From positions 1 to 26,057 of IMG/VR virus record IMGVR_UViG_3300002835_000957: a stretch of 26,057 bases of DNA, one strand, 5' to 3'. How positions within the stretch are numbered: the first letter of the stretch is position 1; each line of letters starts with the position of its first letter. A program made the translations under genes and the position numbers. The DNA comes from a virus. The notes below the pieces were generated by a model. That model made no database searches and was not told the origin of the DNA. It was given only the letters and a program-made list of their open reading frames with translations. Shown here piece after piece: positions 1 through 8,023 of this stretch.

Positions 1-902
1 CCAGAGGCGTCGAGGCGCATCTTCTCCAAGCCGGACACCATGAACCGCGTCAGCGACCCGCCAATTAGCAACGGCTGATAGGTCGCTTCCGTGTTGTTGA
101 CCGCATCGACAACCGTGCCGGTAGCAGCAATCGACTGCACCCGCAAAGCGTAAGACGCGCCCGCAAAAAAGCTGCCCGTCACGCCATCTGCGGCCACAAC
201 ATGAAGTCTATACGCTGGCGAACTCGTCCCGATACCAACATTACCATTCGCTACAATATAAGCAGCGGTACCAAATGTTGATGTATTTGTTCCGACTTGC
301 AATGTTGTTGATACGTTAGCAAACCCGGTAATGGTAGTATTGCCTGCGGCTAGAGTTGTGATACCAGATGCTGCACCTGCTGCTACTAAAGAAGATATTG
401 ATATCGGCTGGCCATTAGTCGACCAACGATCGTTTGTTTCATCCCAGATAAACTGTGCATTAGCAGATGTACCACGCATAATCTCAATGCCGGCATTCTC
501 TGTAGGAGGGTTAGCTCCTAGATCAGCATTAAGTGTGACGATATTATCGCCGACCTCTAGTGTTGTCGTATTGATATAAGTTCTGGTACCAGAAACAGTC
601 AAGTTACCTGTAAGTGCTAGGTCTGTAATTGATAGTGCCGAGTTAACATGAATGCCTGTAGTATTAACGGTCAGTGTTGAACCGGTTACAACACCGATCG
701 TACCAGTCGTTGTAATAGGTCCACCAGAAAGTCCATTCGCAGTTGCAACAGAGGTAATTGTACCACCAGAATTATCGTCTAGTGCCCAATACGCAACAGA
801 TCCGTTACTATGAAGAATCTGTCCTACAGTCCCAATTTCACCATTGGCTATAATGCCTTTGACATTTAAATTATTAAAAACGTGAATAGTATCTTTAGAC
901 AT
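1..902 (-). CDS. Modular tail fibre protein, C-terminus cut by window edge
   Basis: The frame from ATG at 902-900 (MSKDTIHVFNNLNVKGIIAN) stays open to base 1, giving about 300 residues of a longer protein. I read it directly from the reverse strand. It begins with a linker module (GTVGQILHSNGSVAYW, residues about 23-40) and continues with beta-rich Thr/Asn/Gly repeats including LTGNLTVSGTRTYINTTTLE. It then has a TTITGFANVSTTLQVG segment also found in the giant tip protein at 2500-7923. From about residue 220 an NVGIGTSSPAYRLHV linker leads into a segment with much higher GC content. The start overlaps the stop of the 409-residue gene by 8 bases, implying translational coupling. Fibres of this kind project from the baseplate and contact the host. 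The fibre assignment is by repeat style, not a named family, and the receptor-binding end lies outside the window. Confidence 0.82.
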   Translation of the reverse strand, partial: MSKDTIHVFNNLNVKGIIANGEIGTVGQILHSNGSVAYWALDDNSGGTITSVATANGLSGGPITTTGTIGVVTGSTLTVNTTGIHVNSALSITDLALTGNLTVSGTRTYINTTTLEVGDNIVTLNADLGANPPTENAGIEIMRGTSANAQFIWDETNDRWSTNGQPISISSLVAAGAASGITTLAAGNTTITGFANVSTTLQVGTNTSTFGTAAYIVANGNVGIGTSSPAYRLHVVAADGVTGSFFAGASYALRVQSIAATGTVVDAVNNTEATYQPLLIGGSLTRFMVSGLEKMRLDAS

Positions 903-2124
903 TGGACATTGCTACCATTATAGTATTTGAGATGGCACTTGACATATAAGCAAATTCGGTCGGAGTAGTAACAAATACAGCATTAGAGATATACTTATTG
1001 AAAGTGTCAGTAGATGTGACTACTGCATTTCCATTTCTACTTGCAACGATTCCACTTGAATTATAAATCAAGGCTAGTTTGTTCGTAGGTTGTTGCGGTC
1101 CGCAGTTGAGTGTATTGATATAAACATTATTAGATGCATCTACATAGACACGATTATTGGCGGTTGTAGAGTTAAGACTGAATACAGTAGCACCAGCAGA
1201 CACTGCACTCCACTTAAGATACAAAGAACCTTCGTCCTGATCATATGTATAGAATGGAACATACTCATTCAGCTGAAGGTTCTTAAGATAGAGTCTGTTG
1301 CCAATGTCACCAAACCCAGTCGAGATAATAACAAGACCATCCGTTGTTGTTGAGAACACAATTGAGAATGCAGTCTCTACACCGGTTGCAATATATCCAC
1401 CAAGATCATTCTCGCCAAATAGTGTTCCTACTTCAATTCTAGAAGGTCCGGTGTCTCTTTCCGGAAGATATGACTCAACATCAGAAGCAGTGTAATACGC
1501 ATTCCCTGAAAGTATATATCTTTTACCGGCAGTAAGATTTAATTGATATGATTGGCAGTTATCCTTCTGTCCAGATGACACGACTAGTTGATAGTCACCT
1601 TCAATCGACTTAACACTACCATTGATTGGCGTATCCAATAGCGTGATATTTCCATTTTTAATCGGACCCATCACACCAGATGTTACATAAACGTTTGCAT
1701 CTGTAAAGATGTTGTTATTGGTCTGCCTAACAGTCATATTGTTGGAACCGTTAAAATAGATTCCAATGCCTTCGTCAGTCTTGATATTTCTTCCACTCAA
1801 CGTATTCTCGGAGTATAGATTACATACGGTTACAGTTCTCTCGATGCTGAATGTAGTGGGTATAACAGTAGGCGTGACATTAACAGTACCGCTGTTATTT
1901 GCAATCGTTACTGTTAACTCAAGTGGGATGATTCCAGACTTAGCTAGTGCATACTGTTGTTCAGATGATTGAATGCCATCGTGATTGATATCAAGAGTAG
2001 AGTACCATGTTGTATTACCAGCAACTACCTGAATTTTATAGTTAATGACCTTCTCAGTCGGTAACACAAATGTATCTATTACCTGAGAAGAAGTATTAGT
2101 AGATGTATATACTGTATTTGTCAT
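895..2124 (-). CDS. Lectin-like phage fibre/adhesin protein (409 aa)
   Basis: No single named family is recognised, but three beta-rich parts can be seen. Residues about 27-95 (IQVVAGNTTWY..., with HDG at 48-50 and a SEQQY turn) match the pattern of a cap domain that also ends the 553-residue fibre at 14671-16332. Residues about 165-285 look like a jelly-roll carbohydrate-binding module, with QLVVSSGQ, YQLNLTAGKRYILSGNAYY and LYLKNLQLNEY. Residues about 290-380 (QDEGSLYLKWSA, TANNRVYVDASNNVYINTL) resemble the concanavalin A-like lectin domains of phage fibres. No signal peptide or membrane segment is visible. The start ATG overlaps the TGA of the chaperone-like gene (ATGA, 2121-2124), and the stop overlaps the next fibre gene. 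A receptor- or glycan-binding role is inferred from fold resemblance only; the structural role is fairly safe from context. Confidence 0.75.
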   Translation of the reverse strand: MTNTVYTSTNTSSQVIDTFVLPTEKVINYKIQVVAGNTTWYSTLDINHDGIQSSEQQYALAKSGIIPLELTVTIANNSGTVNVTPTVIPTTFSIERTVTVCNLYSENTLSGRNIKTDEGIGIYFNGSNNMTVRQTNNNIFTDANVYVTSGVMGPIKNGNITLLDTPINGSVKSIEGDYQLVVSSGQKDNCQSYQLNLTAGKRYILSGNAYYTASDVESYLPERDTGPSRIEVGTLFGENDLGGYIATGVETAFSIVFSTTTDGLVIISTGFGDIGNRLYLKNLQLNEYVPFYTYDQDEGSLYLKWSAVSAGATVFSLNSTTANNRVYVDASNNVYINTLNCGPQQPTNKLALIYNSSGIVASRNGNAVVTSTDTFNKYISNAVFVTTPTEFAYMSSAISNTIMVAMSNV

Positions 2125-2498
2125 TTAATCATATCTTCATTGGGCCATTCAACATAAAATGGAAACCCGCTTTGTTCTGTGACATCACGCAGTGCCTGTC
2201 GATACTCTGTCCACTTATTACTGGTTGTTTCTGGTACATCTCGCCCCTGAGTCCAGTCTGTGGCAGCTAGTCGCGTATTGCGTTCTTTGCGAACATCAAT
2301 CGACAATTGCCCATCGCTTATCGCAGGTTCGTTTATAGCAGGTTCAACTCCTGGAATCCAATCGCCTGCTTCCCAACGGTAACATCCTTCTGTCGGTGGC
2401 GGCAAATATGTCCAATTTGCGCTTACGCCTTCACTGGGTTCAATTTCTTTTACCGCACCTAAAAAACCGTTTAATTTGATTTCATACACTTTGATCAT
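2121..2498 (-). CDS. Tail assembly chaperone-like protein (125 aa)
   Basis: The open frame extends upstream to 2603, but the start chosen is ATG at 2498-2496 (MIKVYEIKLNGF). It is preceded by a good ribosome binding site, GGGAG about six bases upstream, and it begins one base after the stop of the giant tip gene. The longer version would overlap that gene in another frame. The C-terminal half carries the pattern of the phage tail assembly chaperone family: R.TRLAATDWTQ, DVPETTSNKW, EYRQALRDVTEQSGFPF and a final WP (residues about 70-122). Family members are typically encoded beside tail fibre genes and assist fibre or tail assembly. The N-terminal half has a YLPPPTEGCYRWEAGDW segment, perhaps a small tail-binding domain. 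Fibre genes lie on both sides. It probably helps fold or trimerise one of them, most likely the giant protein just upstream; that partner is inferred. Confidence 0.78.
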   Translation of the reverse strand: MIKVYEIKLNGFLGAVKEIEPSEGVSANWTYLPPPTEGCYRWEAGDWIPGVEPAINEPAISDGQLSIDVRKERNTRLAATDWTQGRDVPETTSNKWTEYRQALRDVTEQSGFPFYVEWPNEDMIK

Positions 2499-2499
2499 T

Positions 2500-5400
2500 T
2501 TAAGCTCCCGCATAAATGTATTCATTAGTAGCCAAACCAACAACATGTTGTGGTACAAAGAATGTAGTTGAAGTGTTATATGAAAACAGTGGATACTCAA
2601 CAATTGCGTTAACGACCGTAGCGGCTGTACTAGCGAAAGAACCTAGCGTAAGTGCCCGTGTATCACTTGCGCGTACTGGAGTCTCTTTGGAATTTACAGT
2701 CAGTCCAATATTTCCAGGAATTGCCAAGCTAAGACGAGAATATGGAGTTATCATATTATCACTTGCCTTCCAAATAAGTCCGCTTGATCCATTAATGTTG
2801 AAGCCATAACCGTTGTAAGTTCCAAGTGCAGTAATGGTTTGTGACGGACCAGAAATGATATTAGAGGCATCTGGAGTATGGAAAGATGACCAATACCAAT
2901 ATCCTCCAGTATACACTACAGATGTAGCAGTTTGTCCTATGCCGTAAATCGGCAACCAAGTGGCGCCGCCATCTGTTGTTTTATAAACTCCATAGTTTGC
3001 TGCACCAACAACCAGTGTTGTACCGTCAGTTCCAGAAGGTCCTACTGCCTGCTGTCCAGCAGGGAAGTTACCAGAAGACCATGTCAGGCCACCATCAGAT
3101 GAATAGTAAACGGTCTGCGTATTAAGTGCATCAGCAACAGCAGCGCTGCCAGTGAAAAATGTCAATTTGCCACTGGCATACGCGATATCAGTAAGACTGC
3201 TGACCCGTTTAAATACTCGAGTAGTGCTAGTGTCGGTACTTTGACTGACATCGGCATAATGTGTCCAAGTGTCTCCATCTGTAGACCTATATACCCCTAC
3301 AGGTCCAGTGGAATTAATGTATACGTTAATATAAGCGGACCCATCATATGTTATATACCCATGCACAGCAGTGCGACTTGGTGTAAACGTAATACCATCG
3401 GATGATGTATATACAATCGGATAATTAGCAATCGCCGCGGCAAAATATTTATCGTTTATCTTTTGAAGAGTATTAAAACTGCTTGTACGGTACGTAACTT
3501 GGTCTGCAGAACGCCAAGTTACTCCGTCAGATGATAATGAGATATAGTTTGGAGCTAGCCTGATATACTTACCACCGAGATACACGACCCTACTCATTGT
3601 TATCTCGTCTGGAAACGCCACTCGAACCCATGTAACTCCACTATTAATACTTTTAAAATACCCGCCACCGTTTTGCGTTAGTATAAAGGCTAGCCATTGA
3701 GTCCCGTCATATATGACATTCCCGAGAACAACTGTGTTAACGCCCAATGTGCGGTTAGTCCACGTTGTTCCATTAGTAGATGTATAGACTGTTCCAGATA
3801 AGCCTACCAACACTAAAACGTTATTAGTACTATCAAATGCAATATCACTGAATGTCGCCGATCCCGCGGACCTCGAGGTCCATGTTGTACCATCTGGAGA
3901 TGTATACAACAGACCACCCACTCCTATGGCGACAAAAAGATTGATTGTCCCGGCTGCCCAAATTACCTTATAAAACTGGGTGCTGCCAGCAGAACGTGTT
4001 GTCCACGTCAGACCATCAGAAGAAGTATAACATGCACCCGCTGCTCCAACTGCAACAAACTGACCATTATCAAAAATCACATCGCCAAACGCTTGTGCGC
4101 CTGCAGCACGGGATGTCCAAGTCGCAAGGTTAGGTGAGGAAAATATGTTTCCAGAGTTTCCAACAGCCACGTAGACACCTGCACCATAAGCAAACTTATT
4201 GATGCCTGTCGTTGTCGGCGTGGTTCGAACAGTCCAGTCTATACCATTAGTAGATGTTGCAATGCTAGCTGTAGAATTGCCTCCACCAATTAGGTAGTTT
4301 CCATTTAGGTAAGCAATACAATTCCCTGATGAGAACGCACTAGTACCTGTGAGTGACGTAGCAGTCCAACTATTGCCATCAGAAGAATATAACGGTAGGC
4401 CACGCGAACTAACCATAACATACTGATTACTGCCATTATACGCAACTTGTCTGCCACCAGTAGTAAGAGATACGTTAAAAGCTATGGTAAAGCCTGGCTG
4501 ATAAGCTTCTCGAGTACCACCTGCAAGAACAACTATACCCATGTCCCCAATAGCAACGGCCTTGCCATTAACATCATGAAAAGCAAAAATACCGCCGCCA
4601 CTGGCATCTCGTTTTAATGTCCAAGTGGTTCCGTCTGCAGAAGTTGCATAAAGTCCGTCAGTTGATCCTCCGGCATAGAAAGTCGAACCAACATACCCAA
4701 CACTTAGTACCTGAGCATTTGGTATATTTGTTGCCCGCATCGCCCAAGTAAGACCGTCAGTAGAAGTATGTATCCCAACTAAAGTTGCAGCAAGGAAAAT
4801 CCCCCCGCCGTACACTACCTGAACGACGTTGCTTGCGCCGACAGAGCGAGATGTCCATGTGATACCATTTGGCGATGTAACCACGTTCCCAGTACTGATG
4901 TTGCCATAGGCTACATAGAGTGAGTTTGCGTATATAACATCTTGGTATGCGCAACTAATCGGGTTGGTTTGTGTGGTCCAGTTAATGCCATCCGGTGAAG
5001 TAATTATAGATCCTGCACCGGTGCTACTAACCGCGACAAATTGTCCTCCAGCATAGATAACTTTAAGATATACGGCTGTAAGTGTGGCCGGAGCAGCTTG
5101 AGTAAAGGTTATAAGATCAGTTGAATAAAGTATAGCACCAGAGTACGCGATTACATAAACACCAGCGCCATATGCAATAGAATTGGCGGATGTAGTGCCG
5201 CCGGATGCTGAAGCTTGCATAGTCCTGGCCGACCAGTTTATACCATCAGGAGACACCAAAAGTGTTGCACCGTTATTAGATGGCGTAGTTGTTGCAACAA
5301 ATTGATTGTTTACATACCGTATGCCAGTGATAGTAGATATTGATGCATTTGGTGGTACAGCAGAAAAAGACGTGCCGTCTGTTGTATAAATTATTCTTGG

Positions 5401-7923
5401 TGTTTGTGTAGTACCAAAAACCCATGCGGTGCCGCTAGTCGCCATAGAGTATAACGCCCTCCCGCCAGTGTTTGTGAATGAACACGGAACAGGTATCTGG
5501 GCTTTTGGCATTGCTACCGGCGCGCCTATATCTGGTACATCTCCTAGCGCTGCGGCCAATGCTGAATATGATGCTTTGCTGTAATATTTACCTGTCTGAA
5601 GCCACGTGCCACTTGTTGGTGCCGTAGTTGATTGAACTACTTGACCAAGGGATGGTGTAAATCCGCCACCACCACCACTTCCAGCGGCCCAATAAGCAGA
5701 ACCAGATCCATTAGAAGTAAGTACGTCTCCAGAAGAACCAAATGTGCCATTTGCAACAATGCTTGATGTATTGCTTAGTATTAAATGATCCGCTGCACTT
5801 AGATTGACATTAGAATTGAATGTAGCAATTCCACCGACAGTGAGTGTAGTCGATACGTTAGCAAACCCAGTAATAGTTGTATTACCGGCATCTAATGTTC
5901 CTTGTATATTTGTAGATCCACCAACCGATAGTTTATCAGCCGGCGCAGTATTGGCTATACCGACATTTCTACTCGGGGCAATACGCATCGCCTCGTCGGC
6001 TATTAATGTTCCATTAGCATGGAATATAACTGGACGTGCAGCTTTTGTACCAATTGAAAGACTGGTATCTGATGCGTAAAGATATCCATCCCCGGCACCA
6101 ACAACTGTATAGTTAGCATTACTATAATTAGTACTGTTAATACCAAGATCTATATAACCAAAAGTGTTATTACCCGAATCGTTTGTAACAACAAGATCAG
6201 ATGATGCATTAATGCCGGTATTGGCATTTTGAATTACAACCTGAACAAATGTATTCTGCTGACCATCAAGTTCAACAAGTGCAGTAGCACCAAAGTCAAA
6301 TGCTACTGGATTTCCGACATTTAGTTTTGTCTGAACCTGTGCATTATTGACTGTTAATTTTGTTAGTGACTTGTCATAAACAAATGACGTAGAACCGTTT
6401 GCAGCGCCGGCATCATTAAATATGACTTGTTGATTTGTTCCAGCAACCGGTCCAGCAGAACCGGTATATCCAATTACACCCTGACTTCCAGTAAAGCCAA
6501 TAACTCCATTAGAACCGGTGAAACCAGTTACACCATTAGATCCAGTATAACCAATAACTCCTTGGCTACCTGTAAAACCAATAACTCCATTGGATCCGGT
6601 GTAACCGGTTACACCATTAGAACCAGTATAACCAATAACTCCTTGGCTACCTGTAAACCCAGTTACACCATTGGATCCGGTGTAACCAATAACACCTTGT
6701 ATGCCTTGAGAGCCAGTATATCCGATTGCGCCTTGTATACCTTGTGATCCAGTAAATCCAGTATCACCTTTATCACCAGTTCTAGTGAATGTTGCTACTG
6801 TTGAGAGGTTGTTTGCAAAAGAATAACCACCACTTAACCAGGCTATTGGAACTTCAAAATAGTTACCGGTATGACTGTGATTTCCAACAATGGAGAACTG
6901 TGAAAAGTTGAGACTATTGGCTGCTTCAACCACGTTGAAGTTGCCTTTAATAGCCGATGTAGAGTCATCGATTGTTGTCAGATAGTTATAAGAATTGGCA
7001 CCCGTGCTATCAAGAAAACTGATATACATAACAGAAGCTGAAGCAAGATTTGCAGTATTAAATTTTACAACCCCACTACCAGGATCTGTGTTTACAGTAT
7101 TTGAAGAGAATGTATAGTCAAATGATGCACCACCGAATGATCCAGTATCACCCTTGGATCCAGTATAACCAAGGGAACCAGCATATCCTGTAACACCATT
7201 AGAACCAGTATATCCAATTACGCCGTTGGAACCGGTAAAACCAATTATACCTTGGGAACCTGTATATCCAATTATGCCTTGACTACCAGTAAAACCAATA
7301 ACTCCCTGGCTACCAGTATAACCAATTACACCTTGACTACCAGTAAAGCCAATAATACCTTGTATACCCTGGCTACCGGTAAAACCAATAACACCATTAG
7401 ATCCAGTAAATCCAGTTACACCATTCGATCCGGTGAAACCGGTTATACCTTGTGAACCAGTATAACCTTGTATACCCTGAGATCCAACAAACCCAATAAC
7501 ACCAATTTCGCCCTTAGAACCGGTATACCCGATTACACCATTAGAACCAGTATACCCGATTACACCATTAGAACCAGTATACCCGATTACACCATTAGAA
7601 CCTGTATATCCTTTATCACCTTGGATACCTTGCGATCCGGTAAATCCAGCATTATCAGTCCAATAAATACTGCTGCCGTTTGATGACAGTGTTTGGCCTG
7701 GTGTACCTGGAGTACCATTGGCAACAAGTGTAGTAATAGAAGAAGTGGTTATATTTGCACCGATCTCGAATAGAACCGAGCCATTCGATGATATAACTTT
7801 CTTATCTGTGAGATTGATGGATAGCTCGCCGGGATTAATATACCGAGTATTTGCTGGGTTAGTTGACGGCAGTCGGCCGGAGACAAACGTTCTCTTATGG
7901 ATAATCGGTGTCGTATTAGCCAT
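2500..7923 (-). CDS. Giant collagen-like / beta-propeller tail-tip fibre (1807 aa)
   Basis: The start ATG at 7923 follows a strong AGGAGA ribosome binding site. Domains in order: residues 10-50 resemble the N-terminal domain of phage tropism determinants (PGELSINLTDKKV); 70-92 a SNGSSIYW linker; 93-264 collagen-like Gly-X-Y repeats; 265-382 a globular beta domain; 383-492 a second collagen-like block; 500-680 fibre modules (GDGYLYASDTSLSIGT, DEAMRIAPSRNVGI); 730-750 another SNGS..YW linker with a Gly hinge. Residues 757-797 (WLQTGKYYSKASYSALAAALG) look like the first part of a tail-collar-type domain. About 825-1690 hold roughly 20 blades of about 42 residues, each closing with an Asp-box-like S-x-D-G-x-x-W. 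The end, about 1770-1807 (STTFFVPQ...YIYAGA), looks like the rest of the collar-type tip. It is the first gene left of the plus-strand cassette and has its own late promoter. The role is probably host recognition; no catalytic site was found. Confidence 0.85.
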   Translation of the reverse strand: MANTTPIIHKRTFVSGRLPSTNPANTRYINPGELSINLTDKKVISSNGSVLFEIGANITTSSITTLVANGTPGTPGQTLSSNGSSIYWTDNAGFTGSQGIQGDKGYTGSNGVIGYTGSNGVIGYTGSNGVIGYTGSKGEIGVIGFVGSQGIQGYTGSQGITGFTGSNGVTGFTGSNGVIGFTGSQGIQGIIGFTGSQGVIGYTGSQGVIGFTGSQGIIGYTGSQGIIGFTGSNGVIGYTGSNGVTGYAGSLGYTGSKGDTGSFGGASFDYTFSSNTVNTDPGSGVVKFNTANLASASVMYISFLDSTGANSYNYLTTIDDSTSAIKGNFNVVEAANSLNFSQFSIVGNHSHTGNYFEVPIAWLSGGYSFANNLSTVATFTRTGDKGDTGFTGSQGIQGAIGYTGSQGIQGVIGYTGSNGVTGFTGSQGVIGYTGSNGVTGYTGSNGVIGFTGSQGVIGYTGSNGVTGFTGSNGVIGFTGSQGVIGYTGSAGPVAGTNQQVIFNDAGAANGSTSFVYDKSLTKLTVNNAQVQTKLNVGNPVAFDFGATALVELDGQQNTFVQVVIQNANTGINASSDLVVTNDSGNNTFGYIDLGINSTNYSNANYTVVGAGDGYLYASDTSLSIGTKAARPVIFHANGTLIADEAMRIAPSRNVGIANTAPADKLSVGGSTNIQGTLDAGNTTITGFANVSTTLTVGGIATFNSNVNLSAADHLILSNTSSIVANGTFGSSGDVLTSNGSGSAYWAAGSGGGGGFTPSLGQVVQSTTAPTSGTWLQTGKYYSKASYSALAAALGDVPDIGAPVAMPKAQIPVPCSFTNTGGRALYSMATSGTAWVFGTTQTPRIIYTTDGTSFSAVPPNASISTITGIRYVNNQFVATTTPSNNGATLLVSPDGINWSARTMQASASGGTTSANSIAYGAGVYVIAYSGAILYSTDLITFTQAAPATLTAVYLKVIYAGGQFVAVSSTGAGSIITSPDGINWTTQTNPISCAYQDVIYANSLYVAYGNISTGNVVTSPNGITWTSRSVGASNVVQVVYGGGIFLAATLVGIHTSTDGLTWAMRATNIPNAQVLSVGYVGSTFYAGGSTDGLYATSADGTTWTLKRDASGGGIFAFHDVNGKAVAIGDMGIVVLAGGTREAYQPGFTIAFNVSLTTGGRQVAYNGSNQYVMVSSRGLPLYSSDGNSWTATSLTGTSAFSSGNCIAYLNGNYLIGGGNSTASIATSTNGIDWTVRTTPTTTGINKFAYGAGVYVAVGNSGNIFSSPNLATWTSRAAGAQAFGDVIFDNGQFVAVGAAGACYTSSDGLTWTTRSAGSTQFYKVIWAAGTINLFVAIGVGGLLYTSPDGTTWTSRSAGSATFSDIAFDSTNNVLVLVGLSGTVYTSTNGTTWTNRTLGVNTVVLGNVIYDGTQWLAFILTQNGGGYFKSINSGVTWVRVAFPDEITMSRVVYLGGKYIRLAPNYISLSSDGVTWRSADQVTYRTSSFNTLQKINDKYFAAAIANYPIVYTSSDGITFTPSRTAVHGYITYDGSAYINVYINSTGPVGVYRSTDGDTWTHYADVSQSTDTSTTRVFKRVSSLTDIAYASGKLTFFTGSAAVADALNTQTVYYSSDGGLTWSSGNFPAGQQAVGPSGTDGTTLVVGAANYGVYKTTDGGATWLPIYGIGQTATSVVYTGGYWYWSSFHTPDASNIISGPSQTITALGTYNGYGFNINGSSGLIWKASDNMITPYSRLSLAIPGNIGLTVNSKETPVRASDTRALTLGSFASTAATVVNAIVEYPLFSYNTSTTFFVPQHVVGLATNEYIYAGA
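2854..5451 (-). repeat. About 20 Asp-box-like beta-propeller blades
   Basis: Residues about 825-1690 repeat a unit of about 42 residues: a hydrophobic strand pair (such as VIYAGGQFVAVS) followed by an Asp-box-like turn. Examples are SPDGINWTTQT, SPNGITWTSRS, STDGLTWAMRA, SSDGLTWTTRS, SPDGTTWTSRS, STNGTTWTNRT, SSDGGLTWSSG and TTDGGATW. One unit near residue 1140 has lost the turn. The count would fit about three propellers of six to eight blades; the number per propeller is inferred. Confidence 0.85.
6448..6777 (-). repeat. Collagen-like repeat block 2 of the giant tip fibre
   Basis: Residues 383-492 are continuous Gly-X-Y triplets, mostly as a nine-residue unit G-(F/Y)-T-G-S-(Q/N)-G-(V/I)-(I/T), so the DNA repeats every 27 bases. 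Collagen-like stretches in phage fibres form rigid trimeric rods. X/Y positions are dominated by Phe/Tyr, Thr, Ser, Gln and Asn with almost no Pro. Confidence 0.93.
7132..7647 (-). repeat. Collagen-like repeat block 1 of the giant tip fibre
   Basis: Residues 93-264 are Gly-X-Y triplets with the same nine-residue unit as block 2 (for example GYTGSNGVI repeated three times near residues 105-131) and occasional charged triplets (GDKG, GSKGE, GSKGD). Near-identical 27-base units lie in tandem around 7520-7600, so copy number could change by slippage or recombination. Confidence 0.93.
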
Positions 7924-7993
7924 ATGGCTCTCCTGGCGTAGATATATATCTTTATGCGCACTATATAGTGTACATTAGTTCGGAACTATGATA

Positions 7994-8001
7994 TATTTAT
8001 A
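7994..8001 (-). promoter_or_regulatory. T4-type late promoter (TATAAATA) for the giant fibre gene
   Basis: The minus strand reads exactly TATAAATA here, the T4 late-promoter octamer recognised by gp55-programmed RNA polymerase. It lies about 70 bases upstream of the fibre ATG. T4 late promoters need no -35 element. Transcription should start a few bases downstream, near 7985. Confidence 0.7.
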
Positions 8002-8005
8002 AGAA
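7998..8005 (+). promoter_or_regulatory. Possible plus-strand promoter for the glycan cassette
   Basis: The plus strand reads TATAAGAA, six of eight matches to the T4 late octamer, overlapping the minus-strand box. It would start transcription about 15 bases before the ATG at 8024, enough to include the GGAG ribosome binding site. It could equally be a host-type -10 element; no convincing -35 was found. Confidence 0.3.
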
Positions 8006-8023
8006 TGGTTACGTGGAGATCTT

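Larger units (their letters stand above)
7924..8023. promoter_or_regulatory. Divergent intergenic control region with three palindromes
   Basis: These 100 bases separate the giant fibre gene (minus) from the glycosyltransferase gene (plus). Besides the late promoter they hold three inverted repeats: AGATATATATCT (7940-7951), CACTATATAGTG (7959-7970) and TAGTTCGGAACTA (7976-7988, one central base). If minus-strand transcription begins just downstream of the TATAAATA box, the first two lie in the 5' leader of the fibre mRNA and the third near the start point. They could be leader hairpins or protein-binding sites; nothing in the sequence decides. Confidence 0.5.

Noticed and set aside
1974-2000. 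DINHDGIQSSE in the 409-residue protein resembles an EF-hand or dockerin calcium loop.
   Set aside because: The acidic residue falls at position 11 rather than 12, and the segment fits the HDG turn of the phage cap domain also seen in the 553-residue fibre.
2499-2603. N-terminal extension of the chaperone-like frame up to 2603.
   Set aside because: It overlaps the end of the giant fibre gene in another frame, whereas the ATG at 2498 has a clear GGGAG ribosome binding site and a family-like start.
2854-5451. Asp-box repeats suggested a sialidase.
   Set aside because: No arginine triad or catalytic Tyr/Glu/Asp set was recognised, and the blade number far exceeds one sialidase propeller.
6427-6747. 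Plus-strand frames opposite the collagen blocks (Asn/Thr/Ser-rich), also at 7252-7683.
   Set aside because: These are antisense shadows of the Gly-X-Y repeats.
6448-7647. Regular tandem repeats considered as a CRISPR array.
   Set aside because: The 27-base units are contiguous codons of Gly-X-Y with no unique spacers.
2500-7923. Tropism-determinant-like N-terminus of the giant fibre suggested a diversity-generating retroelement.
   Set aside because: No reverse transcriptase, template repeat or variable repeat was seen in the window; only the N-terminal attachment-like motif is shared.
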